Source: Nitrospirales bacterium
GTDB lineage: Bacteria; Nitrospirota; Nitrospiria; Nitrospirales; UBA8639
DNA length: 64,000 bases
Direction of reading: 5' to 3'
NCBI GenBank assembly: GCA_021603905.1
Contig: BQIU01000004.1
Coordinates: forward strand, 1-64,000
Both the position numbers and the translations under genes were made by a program. The notes under the pieces were generated by a model that saw only the letters and a program-made list of their open reading frames with translations, ran no database searches and was not told where the DNA came from. Positions 38,410 to 45,782 of this stretch are shown in pieces; position 1 is the stretch's first letter; each line of letters starts with the position of its first letter.

Positions 38410-39231
38410 GGTTAGCTCCTTATTGTTTTTTTGGGAAAATGTGTAGTTAATTGAGATTGATCAATGTCAACTGCGCGCCGTTGCATTGACTCATTGATTA
38501 AAACGAGCAAAGGCGGTGCCACCAAACCTGATGAGCAATCCAGCAGTTGTCGAGATATAAGCTTCCCCTTTAATTTCGGGCAGTTGCCTGAGAACAAATG
38601 CTTGAACGGACGAAGTGGAATTTTTGGTTAATACACCAAGGGTATCGATTCAGATAAACAAGATATCCATAGAGATACAGGCACGTTCAAAAATTTTCTC
38701 AAGATGGTATCTCTCAAGAAATCGAACATGGTTGGCAGTGGAGTGGAAAGGTGATTGATGAATGAATCGAATTTGAGAGCAGGAAGAAAAACCAGCGGCG
38801 CGAACTTCCTGAAACCAACTCGGAAGTTCAACATTACCTAAAAAGGCAAGAAAAGTTCTTATGTTTTCAATTTCTGATAAGCGATGGAGTCAGAACGGGT
38901 TGGGATAGGGCAGATTCCATCCGACCTTATTCATTCTATAAACGGTAGTCCGATGAAAAGTAATAGGCTCAGAAGTCATTGAAATGGTTAGTAGAGTTCC
39001 CACAGTTCTTCACTACGAAGTAGATGAAAGGCTCAACCTACAGGTGAATCGAGAAGAAGTCATTTTTCATTATATGTATATGTCAAGACATCATCTCACA
39101 GTCACTTGGAGTCAATGTAAACTAAGCTACGTACAATGCTCTCGTTACGCAGCCAGCATTTTGTCCTTTGCCATCCGGACACTACCTCGAAACGTCTGCA
39201 GCTGCGCTTTCCCTTGAGTTATTCTTTGAGG
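38410..39231. other. Gene-poor stretch
   Basis: About 820 bases with stop codons in all frames and no ribosome-site-preceded ORF of note. Probably decayed island DNA. It adjoins a PAS-domain remnant. Confidence 0.35.
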
Positions 39232-39342
39232 CAGCGATGTTCCGAGATGTCTCGAAAGATCACCACCCCTTCCGCTAAGCCATAACCATCAAACAACAAG
39301 GACGTTGTCACCGCCACGCACGCGTCGTTCCATCTCTTCTGA
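39232..39342 (-). pseudogene. PAS-domain remnant of a sensor protein
   Basis: One minus-strand frame reads TTSLLFDGYGLAEGVVIFRD followed by ISEH, the typical end of a PAS domain (G...G.V..FRDI.E). There is no start and only about 35 codons. It is probably a leftover of a two-component sensor or GGDEF-type protein. Confidence 0.4.
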
Positions 39343-39611
39343 TAATTTCGACTTCCACGTCCTTTGCGGCTTATCCATTCTGTAAATTAGCCATGAAACA
39401 GTGGCGTTCACACAGCGACCCTCGTATCCCGCTAGGAAGATTGACCTTCTTAGATTGAGGCGGACCTAGACAATTCATCGCATCTATATTTGGAGGTATG
39501 ACATGCAGAGCTTTGTCAAATGACGAGTCTATTCAATTCACCATTAATTTGTGGTCACTTACTAAAAAACCGTCTTTCCTGACTTTTTTCCTTAATAACA
39601 GTGTTTCTTTT

Positions 39612-40436
39612 CTACTTAACGCTATAGGGAAGGTCATACAATTTCATAGTACAGTATTCTTCAAACCCCATATTTCGGTAAATCTGGTATCCTATTTCCG
39701 TAGCGAATAGAACCGCGACTCGGTAGCCTTTCTTTTGAGCTTCCGATAATGCTGCTAGTGTCATCGCTCTGCCAATACCTTTTCCGCGGTGAGACTTTCT
39801 CACAGAAACAAAGAAAATTCCTGCGACACCTTCAGCCAGAAAAAGGCTCGAGGTACTTATTGGTTCACTTTCGACCCACCCTACATAGTGGAAAAATGTC
39901 GGAGAATCGCAAATCGTATTCGGAAGTAGGGCTTGCTTGAGCGGATCTGCACAAAATTCACACGACTCGAAACCTGCAATACAGGTTGATGCAAAGGCAT
40001 TCAAATCTTTCTCACTCGCAACACTCTTTAACGTTAGCTCAATAGACTCAGAGGAAGATTCCTTTATCGTATCCAGGTTTGCAGCCATACCAACTTGCGT
40101 CTCCTCGTGGACTAACCCGTGTCTTTCTAGGCATAATCCTAAATCCGCTGGTGTAGTGGAAGGAGCAACCCACCACCAAATCGGTACGTCTCTGTACTTG
40201 TAGTTCGAAAGAACTTGATCCGTACGCCTGTCCTGATGATCAGCCGAAAATTTGGCTTGAAGAATTGAATTAAAGAAAGGAAATTTCACATCGCTGCTCG
40301 TAAACAATATATCTTGCTCTTGTATGACATCCATGACTGGAGACTTTCCAAGTGCCTTCCAAAAAGCGATTCTATTCGCTTCGATGAATTTCGACATTTC
40401 TTTAGGATCTTCGTTCGGACTCACAAGAACGCTCAT
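39612..40436 (-). CDS. GNAT-family N-acetyltransferase
   Basis: 274 residues. The acetyl-CoA motif A is in the C-terminal half: VSVRKSHRGKGIGRAMTLAAL (residues about 212-232, R/Q-x-x-G-x-G/A), and the last helix IYRNMGFEEY is also typical. The N-terminal half is a second, degenerate GNAT-like module, as in two-domain GNATs. The acyl acceptor is unknown. It stands alone between gene remnants. Confidence 0.82.
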   Translation of the reverse strand: MSVLVSPNEDPKEMSKFIEANRIAFWKALGKSPVMDVIQEQDILFTSSDVKFPFFNSILQAKFSADHQDRRTDQVLSNYKYRDVPIWWWVAPSTTPADLGLCLERHGLVHEETQVGMAANLDTIKESSSESIELTLKSVASEKDLNAFASTCIAGFESCEFCADPLKQALLPNTICDSPTFFHYVGWVESEPISTSSLFLAEGVAGIFFVSVRKSHRGKGIGRAMTLAALSEAQKKGYRVAVLFATEIGYQIYRNMGFEEYCTMKLYDLPYSVK

Positions 40437-40618
40437 CTTTGCTCTCCTTCGATGCCAGGAATTGCTGCAAACTCTCGTGACCTCCTTGAGATGATAGACG
40501 AACGCGCCATTTCACTCGCACATACCACCATCCTCTGGTGCATCCAACATTATGTCCTCATGTTTAAAAAACAGTGGAGAAAGCCCAACGGACCGTAGGG
40601 AATTCTTGATATTATGAC
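40437..40618. other. Gene-free stretch
   Basis: Nothing convincing between the GNAT gene and a transposase remnant. Confidence 0.35.
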
Positions 40619-40750
40619 GAGACGCATTTGAAGGTAAGAGAGAAGTGGCCGTATCTCTATCGAGCCGTGGATCAGGTCGGGAATACCGTCGACATTCTAT
40701 TGAGCATGAAACGTGATCAGGCTGCGGCCACGCAGCTTTTTCGGACATGG
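40619..40750 (+). pseudogene. IS6-like transposase fragment
   Basis: The plus strand reads HLKVREKWPYLYRAVDQVGN followed by TVDILLSMKRDQAAATQLF, the central DDE part of IS6-group transposases (VKGKW.YLYRAVD..G.TLDF.LS). Only about 40 codons remain, without start or C-terminus. It is distinct in sequence from the IS6 remnant at 33 kb. Confidence 0.65.
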
Positions 40751-40765
40751 TGAGGTGTATTAGGT

Positions 40766-41185
40766 TCAATAGCCCACTTTGGTTAGAAATGACCGGCCAC
40801 TCTCAGAATACAAAAGCCAGGAATACAGAAAGCTACTCAAGAACGCGGGTATTAAACCCCCAGTTATTATGAATAAGGTAGGATGGGCCTGGGCACCAAA
40901 AAATCCCATGGCCAAGTCGATTCGGTAACACAGGATTGTGCAGGAGGCCAAAACAAGAAAATAAATTAAGCCAGCCGTTATGGCCGCAATACCTCCTTTT
41001 AATCGACCACTGACAATTATGGTGACTAAAGCTCCAATGGTTGCTCCCATGGCAATTCCACAGCTCATGGTCCACCCTAATTTTTTCCAATGATCACCAT
41101 TTGGAAAAAGGTGGACACCCCAAATTAAAAATAAAAGCAACTCGCCCAACAAAGTAAAGGTAATTCCTACGGTAATGGGACGCAT
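40766..41185 (-). CDS. Hypothetical membrane protein, four TM helices
   Basis: Not recognised. 139 residues with four predicted membrane segments: about 5-25 (VGITFTLLGELLLFLIWGVH), 38-60, 65-90 (GLIYFLVLASCTILC) and 108-128. No conserved motif is visible. Starts at an ATG after ACTACCAG with a weak ribosome site. It could be a small permease or signalling anchor, or a gene in decay, since it sits among remnants. Confidence 0.5.
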   Translation of the reverse strand: MRPITVGITFTLLGELLLFLIWGVHLFPNGDHWKKLGWTMSCGIAMGATIGALVTIIVSGRLKGGIAAITAGLIYFLVLASCTILCYRIDLAMGFFGAQAHPTLFIITGGLIPAFLSSFLYSWLLYSESGRSFLTKVGY

Positions 41186-41327
41186 GTAATCTACTCTGGT
41201 AGTAATGGTATTCCTCCACCGAAAAACAGCCTTTAGCTAATCCGAAAATCTATTATTCATTATATGTAGATAATAGGTAGTGGGGAACCTTGTTGTGGTT
41301 TTGGATGTGTTAAAGGGTGAGCCCTCG

Positions 41328-41537
41328 TCAGTGGGATGTGTTTGGAGCCTGGATTTGTTTGGGAGGACATGGCATGGTCGCGTAGGAGCAGAACACACAA
41401 CAATTTCCGTTCTGAGGGCGAAGGGTTGCACGGCACCCCCCGCACTCGTAATAAATCTGGCAGGCATCAGTGGGCATCATTTCCGTCTTTTGAAACCCGC
41501 AATGTGGACAGGTCATGGTGGTGTGCAACGTGATCAT
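41328..41537 (-). CDS. GDCCVxC-domain small protein of the mer locus
   Basis: 69 residues from MITLHTTMTCPHCGFQKTE, chosen because the start overlaps the merT stop (ATGA). The family has cysteine pairs CPHCG, CGGC and the motif GDCCVFCSYG.xPCPP; here it is NCCVFCSYATMPCPP, so Gly-Asp is replaced by Gly-Asn. Some family members have selenocysteine; here both codons are TGT/TGC, so Cys is used. Frequently found next to MerT in mer clusters; it may bind mercury or copper. Function not established. Confidence 0.8.
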   Translation of the reverse strand: MITLHTTMTCPHCGFQKTEMMPTDACQIYYECGGCRATLRPQNGNCCVFCSYATMPCPPKQIQAPNTSH

Positions 41538-41869
41538 GTTGAATTCTTCAGGTACTCGAAAATAATGGCTTGGAGAAAATCCCAGATGGCCGATAGACCG
41601 ACAAGCACTGTGGCAAGACCGAGCATCGTGAATGTCGGCCATCCTGCCTTGGAAGTAATACATGGGGCATCTGTTTGGCACGTGGCCCTGCTCCGGCGGA
41701 TGACCAGAAACCACCCTATCAACAGGGTCAATAGAGCGGCTGTTAGGAAATAGGGCCTGAACCCGGCCAGTTCACGGCTCAGCCACGCGCTGCCGATTCC
41801 TGATGAAGCCAGCAGGAAAGGCAGGATGCAACAAGACTTGGCGACAAGAGCGCCAAGTCCTGAAAACAC
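41534..41869 (-). CDS. merT: Mercuric ion transporter MerT (N-terminus frameshifted)
   Basis: 111 residues from a GTG. Inner-membrane MerT imports Hg(II) handed over by periplasmic carriers. Cys pair in LVAKSCCILPFLLASSGIGS (first TM), second TM LTALL-type, cytoplasmic CQTDAPC, third TM. Upstream, in the same frame, PSPKPGFFAGISVFSG reads like the true N-terminus but has no start; an ATG at 41925 (MKKTK) is one frame off. A single missing A near 41915 would join them, so the true gene is about 41534-41925. Downstream gene overlaps by 4 bases. Confidence 0.85.
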   Translation of the reverse strand: MFSGLGALVAKSCCILPFLLASSGIGSAWLSRELAGFRPYFLTAALLTLLIGWFLVIRRSRATCQTDAPCITSKAGWPTFTMLGLATVLVGLSAIWDFLQAIIFEYLKNST

Positions 41870-41949
41870 ACTGATCCCTGCGAAAAATCCTGGCTTCGGT
41901 GAGGGAATATTTTAGTTTTTTTCATTTCCATAGGAAAACCGCTGTAGGT

Positions 41950-42219
41950 TTAAGATAAGGCCTGACCCACACCTGCCCAGCGTAGCTCTTCTTCTGTAGG
42001 CCCCCTATCTGCACAGCAAGAGGCAAGCTGGCCATCGATGACCACCGCAGGGATGCGATGAATACCAAGTTCCTTCGCGCGGATTGCGACAGTCTGATCT
42101 TTCGTGTCCAGAACTTTGACTTCGCATGAGGGGCAGGCAATGCGGTTCACAAGCGCAATGGCCTCTTCACAGACCTGACACCCGGCACTGAAAATTTCGA
42201 TTTGACGTGTAGCAGTCAT
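41950..42219 (-). CDS. Thioredoxin/glutaredoxin-like protein of the mer locus
   Basis: 89 residues. Thioredoxin-like fold with IEIFSAGCQVCEEAIALVNR (CxxC near the N-terminus, residues 15-18), a second CPSC pair (about 29-32), RIPAVVIDG cis-Pro loop, and LASCCADRGPTEEELR near the end. This cysteine-rich form is found in mer operons, where it may pass Hg(II) or reduce thiols. Two bases separate it from merR. Confidence 0.82.
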   Translation of the reverse strand: MTATRQIEIFSAGCQVCEEAIALVNRIACPSCEVKVLDTKDQTVAIRAKELGIHRIPAVVIDGQLASCCADRGPTEEELRWAGVGQALS

Positions 42220-42221
42220 AG

Positions 42222-42629
42222 TTATTCCTCCTTTTCTTTATTGGTTTCAAAACAATCAATAATCGGACAGTCATCAAGAGGGCCGCTTCCCTTACAGGAA
42301 GCAGCCAATTTTTCAAGCGAACGTTTCATCTTCTGAAGGTCTTTAATGCGCTCATGTATTGTGGAAATTTTGTCTTCGGCCCGGCTTTTCACATCGGCGC
42401 AGGTTGCCCTGGGATTGACTTGCAAAGACAGAAGGTCCGCTATTTCCGTTAAAGAGAACCCAAGTTCCTTGGCACGTTTGATGAAACGAATTCTGGCTAT
42501 GGCATGGCGCGGATACTGCCGGTATCCTCCGGCGTTGCGCGGCGGTTGCGTGAGCAACCCTTTCCGTTCATAAAAGCGGATGGTTTCAACATTCACTCCA
42601 GCGCGTTTGGCAATTTGACCGATCCTCAT
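42222..42629 (-). CDS. merR: Mercury-responsive regulator MerR
   Basis: 135 residues. Winged HTH MRIGQIAKRAGVNVETIRFY, dimerisation helix to about 115, and mercury-binding cysteines at residues 77, 112 and 121. Their spacing (35 and 9) equals that of Tn501 MerR C82/C117/C126, so Hg(II) is the likely inducer. It is first in its operon, same strand as the transport genes, unlike divergent classical loci. The promoter ends right at the start codon. Confidence 0.95.
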   Translation of the reverse strand: MRIGQIAKRAGVNVETIRFYERKGLLTQPPRNAGGYRQYPRHAIARIRFIKRAKELGFSLTEIADLLSLQVNPRATCADVKSRAEDKISTIHERIKDLQKMKRSLEKLAASCKGSGPLDDCPIIDCFETNKEKEE

Positions 42630-42635
42630 AACAAT

Positions 42636-42667
42636 AGGATAAACCCCGTACTATGGTACGGAGTCAA
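42636..42667 (-). promoter_or_regulatory. mer promoter/operator
   Basis: On the minus strand: -35 TTGACT (42667-42662), palindrome CCGTAC-CATA-GTACGG (42661-42646) filling the spacer, and -10 TATCCT (42641-42636). The 20-base spacer (19 if TTATCC is used) is the over-long MerR-type spacing. This closely matches the classical mer operator. The predicted start coincides with the merR ATG at 42629, suggesting a leaderless or nearly leaderless mRNA. Confidence 0.85.
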
Positions 42668-42739
42668 GAGGGAGAACTGCCTGAAAGAAAGGAGTATGTG
42701 GGATTATTCTTTTTCGGTATAGAGTAACCGGCTGCGGCA

Positions 42740-43144
42740 GTGGGCAGGTTTGGTGAAGCGGGATGTTTATGTTGGCTATCTGGATCGCGTGATCCGCGTG
42801 TGCCATGGTATGCAAAATGTGTGGCCGTACTGGTCGCAGCTTATGCGTTAAGCCCCATTGACCTGATTCGTGATTTTATCCCTGTTATTGGCTATCTTGA
42901 CGATCTGGTCCTTTTGCCGCTTGGTATCTTGCTGGTCATTCGCCTGGTGCCTCGTGGATTAATGGCTGAGCATCAGGCCACAGCGGAGAAGCATGGCGGT
43001 CTGCCAAAGAATTGGGTAGCGGAAGTTATCATTATTTTTTTGTGGGTGGCTGGAATTACATTTCTGGCGTGGTTGTTCTATATCATCTTTTCAAATGGAG
43101 TTTTTCATGAAAGGTTCTCATCATTCTCAGATTGTTTTGGGTAG
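42740..43144 (+). CDS. DUF1232 (YkvA-type) membrane protein, N-terminus frameshifted
   Basis: DUF1232 core RDPRVPWYAKCVAVLVAAYA LSPIDL with SPIDLIRDFIPVIGYLDD and LGILLVIRLVP, then a C-terminal TM. Family members are small predicted membrane proteins of unknown function. The first 20 residues of this frame do not fit; another frame reads RLRQWAGLVKRDVYVGYLD, as expected for the family, just before. A single missing base near 42790 separates them. Divergent from merR. Confidence 0.72.
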   Translation: MGRFGEAGCLCWLSGSRDPRVPWYAKCVAVLVAAYALSPIDLIRDFIPVIGYLDDLVLLPLGILLVIRLVPRGLMAEHQATAEKHGGLPKNWVAEVIIIFLWVAGITFLAWLFYIIFSNGVFHERFSSFSDCFG

Positions 43145-43298
43145 TGAATTGAATGCAAAGAATTCGCTTTAACAGATCGAAGTGTTTGGCGATAAATCCA
43201 GAATTAGGATTTAACCCAGAACGGAGGATCTCCGTCGTGAGTTTTGTGGAATTCTCAGCCCCATCAATCGTCACGAGAATCTTCTCGTTCTGTTCCAT
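43083..43298 (-). pseudogene. Possible universal-stress-protein (UspA) N-terminal fragment
   Basis: The first strand, EKILVTIDGAENSTK, resembles the start of UspA proteins (KILVAIDGSENS.KA). After about 35 residues the match ends, and the frame overlaps the DUF1232 gene end-on. Probably a decayed remnant rather than a gene. Confidence 0.35.
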
Positions 43299-43389
43299 TA
43301 ATCTCCTCTCCTCAATTTCTCAGTTCATCTACCCTGTTCAATTTCAGGAACCCTCGAAGAACAACATTTCGCATTTTCTAGACCCTGCA

Positions 43390-44391
43390 TCAGAGTTGTA
43401 GACGTTCAAACACGTCCAGCAAGCGACGAGCATAGCCACATTCGTTGTCATACCAAACAAGAACCTTGGCGACGTGCCCTTGTACGACCCGCGTCGAAAG
43501 CGCATCCACAATACCGGAATGTGGGTCTCCAAGAATGTCCGCTGAGACTAATTCCTCTTCACTATAGCCCAAGATGCCGTTCAGTGACCCTTCGGCCGCG
43601 GCCTTGAACGCTCCGTTCACTTTCTCAACACTACATTCTTGGCGAAGATGCACGACGATGTCGGTAATGGCGCCATCAACGACTGGCGCGCGGATTGAAA
43701 TGGCGTCCATGCGCCCTTCCAGTTCTGGCAGCACTTGCGTGGTGGCCACAGCTGCGCCAGTAGTCGTAGGAATCAGGGATAGCGCCGCCGCTCGGCCTCG
43801 TCGTAGTTTCTTGGCCGGACCATCTACCAGCGCTTGGGAGACCGTATACGCGTGCACGGTGGTGACCATGGCATAGTCAATTCCAAAATCGTCTTGAAGC
43901 ACTTTCAGGGGCGGCGCCAAAGAATTGGTCGTGCAAGAGGCCAACGAGATCACGTGATGCGTTGCTGGATCGAACTGGCGATCGTTGACCCCTGGGACAA
44001 TGGTGACATCCGCTGTCGGGGATGGCGCACTGATGATGACCCGCTTAGCGCCGGCGTCCAAATGCTTGGCGGCGAGGTCGCGCTTGGTAAACAATCCAGT
44101 ACATTCAAGCACCACATCCACCTCCAATTCCTTCCAAGGCAATTGGCCTGGATCCTTTTCAGCATAGACTTTCATGCGGTGTTCTTTCATCTGAATCTCG
44201 TCGCCCTGAAACGTCACAGGGTATGGCGTGCGCCCATGCACTGAATCAAACTGGAGGAGATAAGCTAAATTCTCCGGTGAGACCAAATCATTGGCTGCGA
44301 CGATTTCCACCCCCTTGGGTCTCTCATCACAATACTGTCGTAATAGTAATCGTCCGATCCGCCCAAGTCCGTTGATCGCAAGCTTTTTCAT
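43390..44391 (-). CDS. gap: Glyceraldehyde-3-phosphate dehydrogenase, type I
   Basis: 333 residues. NAD(P)-binding INGLGRIGRLLLRQY, catalytic Cys in SLASCTTNSLAP (about residue 153), catalytic His in TVHAYTVSQ, and the C-terminal WYDNECGYARRLLD. Position 33 region is VEIVAANDL, with Asn-Asp, fitting NAD preference (inferred). Last gene of ppsA-pgk-gap, and with these probably gluconeogenic as well as glycolytic. Good GGAGAGG site. Confidence 0.96.
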   Translation of the reverse strand: MKKLAINGLGRIGRLLLRQYCDERPKGVEIVAANDLVSPENLAYLLQFDSVHGRTPYPVTFQGDEIQMKEHRMKVYAEKDPGQLPWKELEVDVVLECTGLFTKRDLAAKHLDAGAKRVIISAPSPTADVTIVPGVNDRQFDPATHHVISLASCTTNSLAPPLKVLQDDFGIDYAMVTTVHAYTVSQALVDGPAKKLRRGRAAALSLIPTTTGAAVATTQVLPELEGRMDAISIRAPVVDGAITDIVVHLRQECSVEKVNGAFKAAAEGSLNGILGYSEEELVSADILGDPHSGIVDALSTRVVQGHVAKVLVWYDNECGYARRLLDVFERLQL

Positions 44392-44545
44392 AACATCCTC
44401 TCCCTCTCAAATAAGTGAATATCGTCTAGGCTCATCACTGGACGGGTAAAGGTCTCTTTCACAGAAACGTGCGCCGCCTCGCCAAGTTACTGAGTTTTCT
44501 CGGTGAGCACCGAAAGGCCGGGCAAGTTTTCGCCGCCAATGTATT

Positions 44546-45688
44546 TCAGGGAGGCCCTCCACCGGTCGACACATGGCTCACCTCGGTCTCAAACACATCT
44601 GCCTTTCGCAACGTCGCCACGGTGTCCCCGCCGCCGATGACTGTCATGGCGCCACGCCAATGAGCCAAAGCCATGGCACGGGCAATACTGACTGTCCCTT
44701 CCGCGAATTCATCCTCCTCAAACGCACCAAGAGGGCCATTCCAGAAAATGGTGCCGCCTCCCCGCATAAGTTCATGGGTATAGGCGAGGGTCGCCTCTGG
44801 GCCGATATCAAACCCCCTCGCGCCCTTCGGGATGGGCCCTTGGACCACTTGCACTCCCGTACGATCGTCTAATGCTCTGGCGATGACATGGTCTTTGGGA
44901 AGAAGAAGTTTGTCGCCATAGTGAGTCAGCATCTCCTGGACCCATGGCACGTAATCGTGTTCGACTGGCGAATCTCCGGTCACCTTCCCTTGGGCTACTA
45001 AAAAGGTAAAGGCGATCCCGCCTCCAAGCAGAATGCGATCTGCTTTTGGGATCAAGGCTTTGAGAGCCGAGAGTTTGTCTTTAATCTTGATACCACCCAC
45101 GACGACGAGAGGACGCGTGGCGTGGTCACGTCCCTGCGTTAAGACATCCATCTCTTTCTCGACCAGATATCCAGTGAGCCGCTCCTGAAAGAGTTGAGCG
45201 GCTCCGTAGGTGGAGGCATGGGCGCGATGCATCGTGCCAAATGCCTCGTTGACATAGATCTCAGCCAATGTCGCCAGTTGTTGACAAAACGCCGGATCAT
45301 TCGCCTCTTCTCCCGGGTGAAACCGCAGATTCTCGAGGAGAAATACCTCGCCAGGGTTCATCGCTTCCACCGTTTTGGTCACGGACGCACTCACAACGTC
45401 CCCGACAAATTTCACGGCTGGCACCATCAACATTGAAGACAGGCGATCAGCCACCGGCTTTAATGACAGGTCGGGAACGGGTTTCCCTTTGGGCTTGCCG
45501 AGATGGGACGCCACGATGACCTTGGCGCCCTGTCGGGAAAGGTATTCGATGGTGGGAATGGTACGTCGAAGGCGATAATCCTCCCGAATCTTTCCATTCT
45601 GAATGGAAACGTTGAAATCGACTCGGACAAAGACAGGTGTTCCTGCATACCGATCATCGGGAAGATCTGTAATGGATTTTTTTGTCAT
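44546..45688 (-). CDS. pgk: Phosphoglycerate kinase, C-terminus lost by frameshift
   Basis: Interconverts 1,3-bisphosphoglycerate and 3-phosphoglycerate with ADP/ATP. 380 residues: VFVRVDFNVSIQNG, HLGKPKG, LENLRFHPGEEAND, GGIKIKDKLSAL and FWNGPLGAFE are all present. The ORF ends VSTGGGPP; adding one G in the GGAGGGCC run restores the usual end, GGGASLKYIGGENLPGLSVL and a stop at 44487. So about 20 residues are missing in this reading. A homopolymer error is likelier than a real mutation for an essential gene. AAGGAG start site. Confidence 0.93.
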   Translation of the reverse strand: MTKKSITDLPDDRYAGTPVFVRVDFNVSIQNGKIREDYRLRRTIPTIEYLSRQGAKVIVASHLGKPKGKPVPDLSLKPVADRLSSMLMVPAVKFVGDVVSASVTKTVEAMNPGEVFLLENLRFHPGEEANDPAFCQQLATLAEIYVNEAFGTMHRAHASTYGAAQLFQERLTGYLVEKEMDVLTQGRDHATRPLVVVGGIKIKDKLSALKALIPKADRILLGGGIAFTFLVAQGKVTGDSPVEHDYVPWVQEMLTHYGDKLLLPKDHVIARALDDRTGVQVVQGPIPKGARGFDIGPEATLAYTHELMRGGGTIFWNGPLGAFEEDEFAEGTVSIARAMALAHWRGAMTVIGGGDTVATLRKADVFETEVSHVSTGGGPP

Positions 45689-45782
45689 CTCGTACTCCTT
45701 CCCCTATCTACCGATCAGGGCGGGAAGCTTGTCTTCCGCGTATCATATGAAGGTGCGCGTCGTGTTTGCCCAGCCTTCCCCT

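Noticed and set aside
41328-41537. Selenocysteine in the GDCCVxC protein
   Set aside because: Some family members use TGA, but the codons here are TGT/TGC, so plain cysteine.
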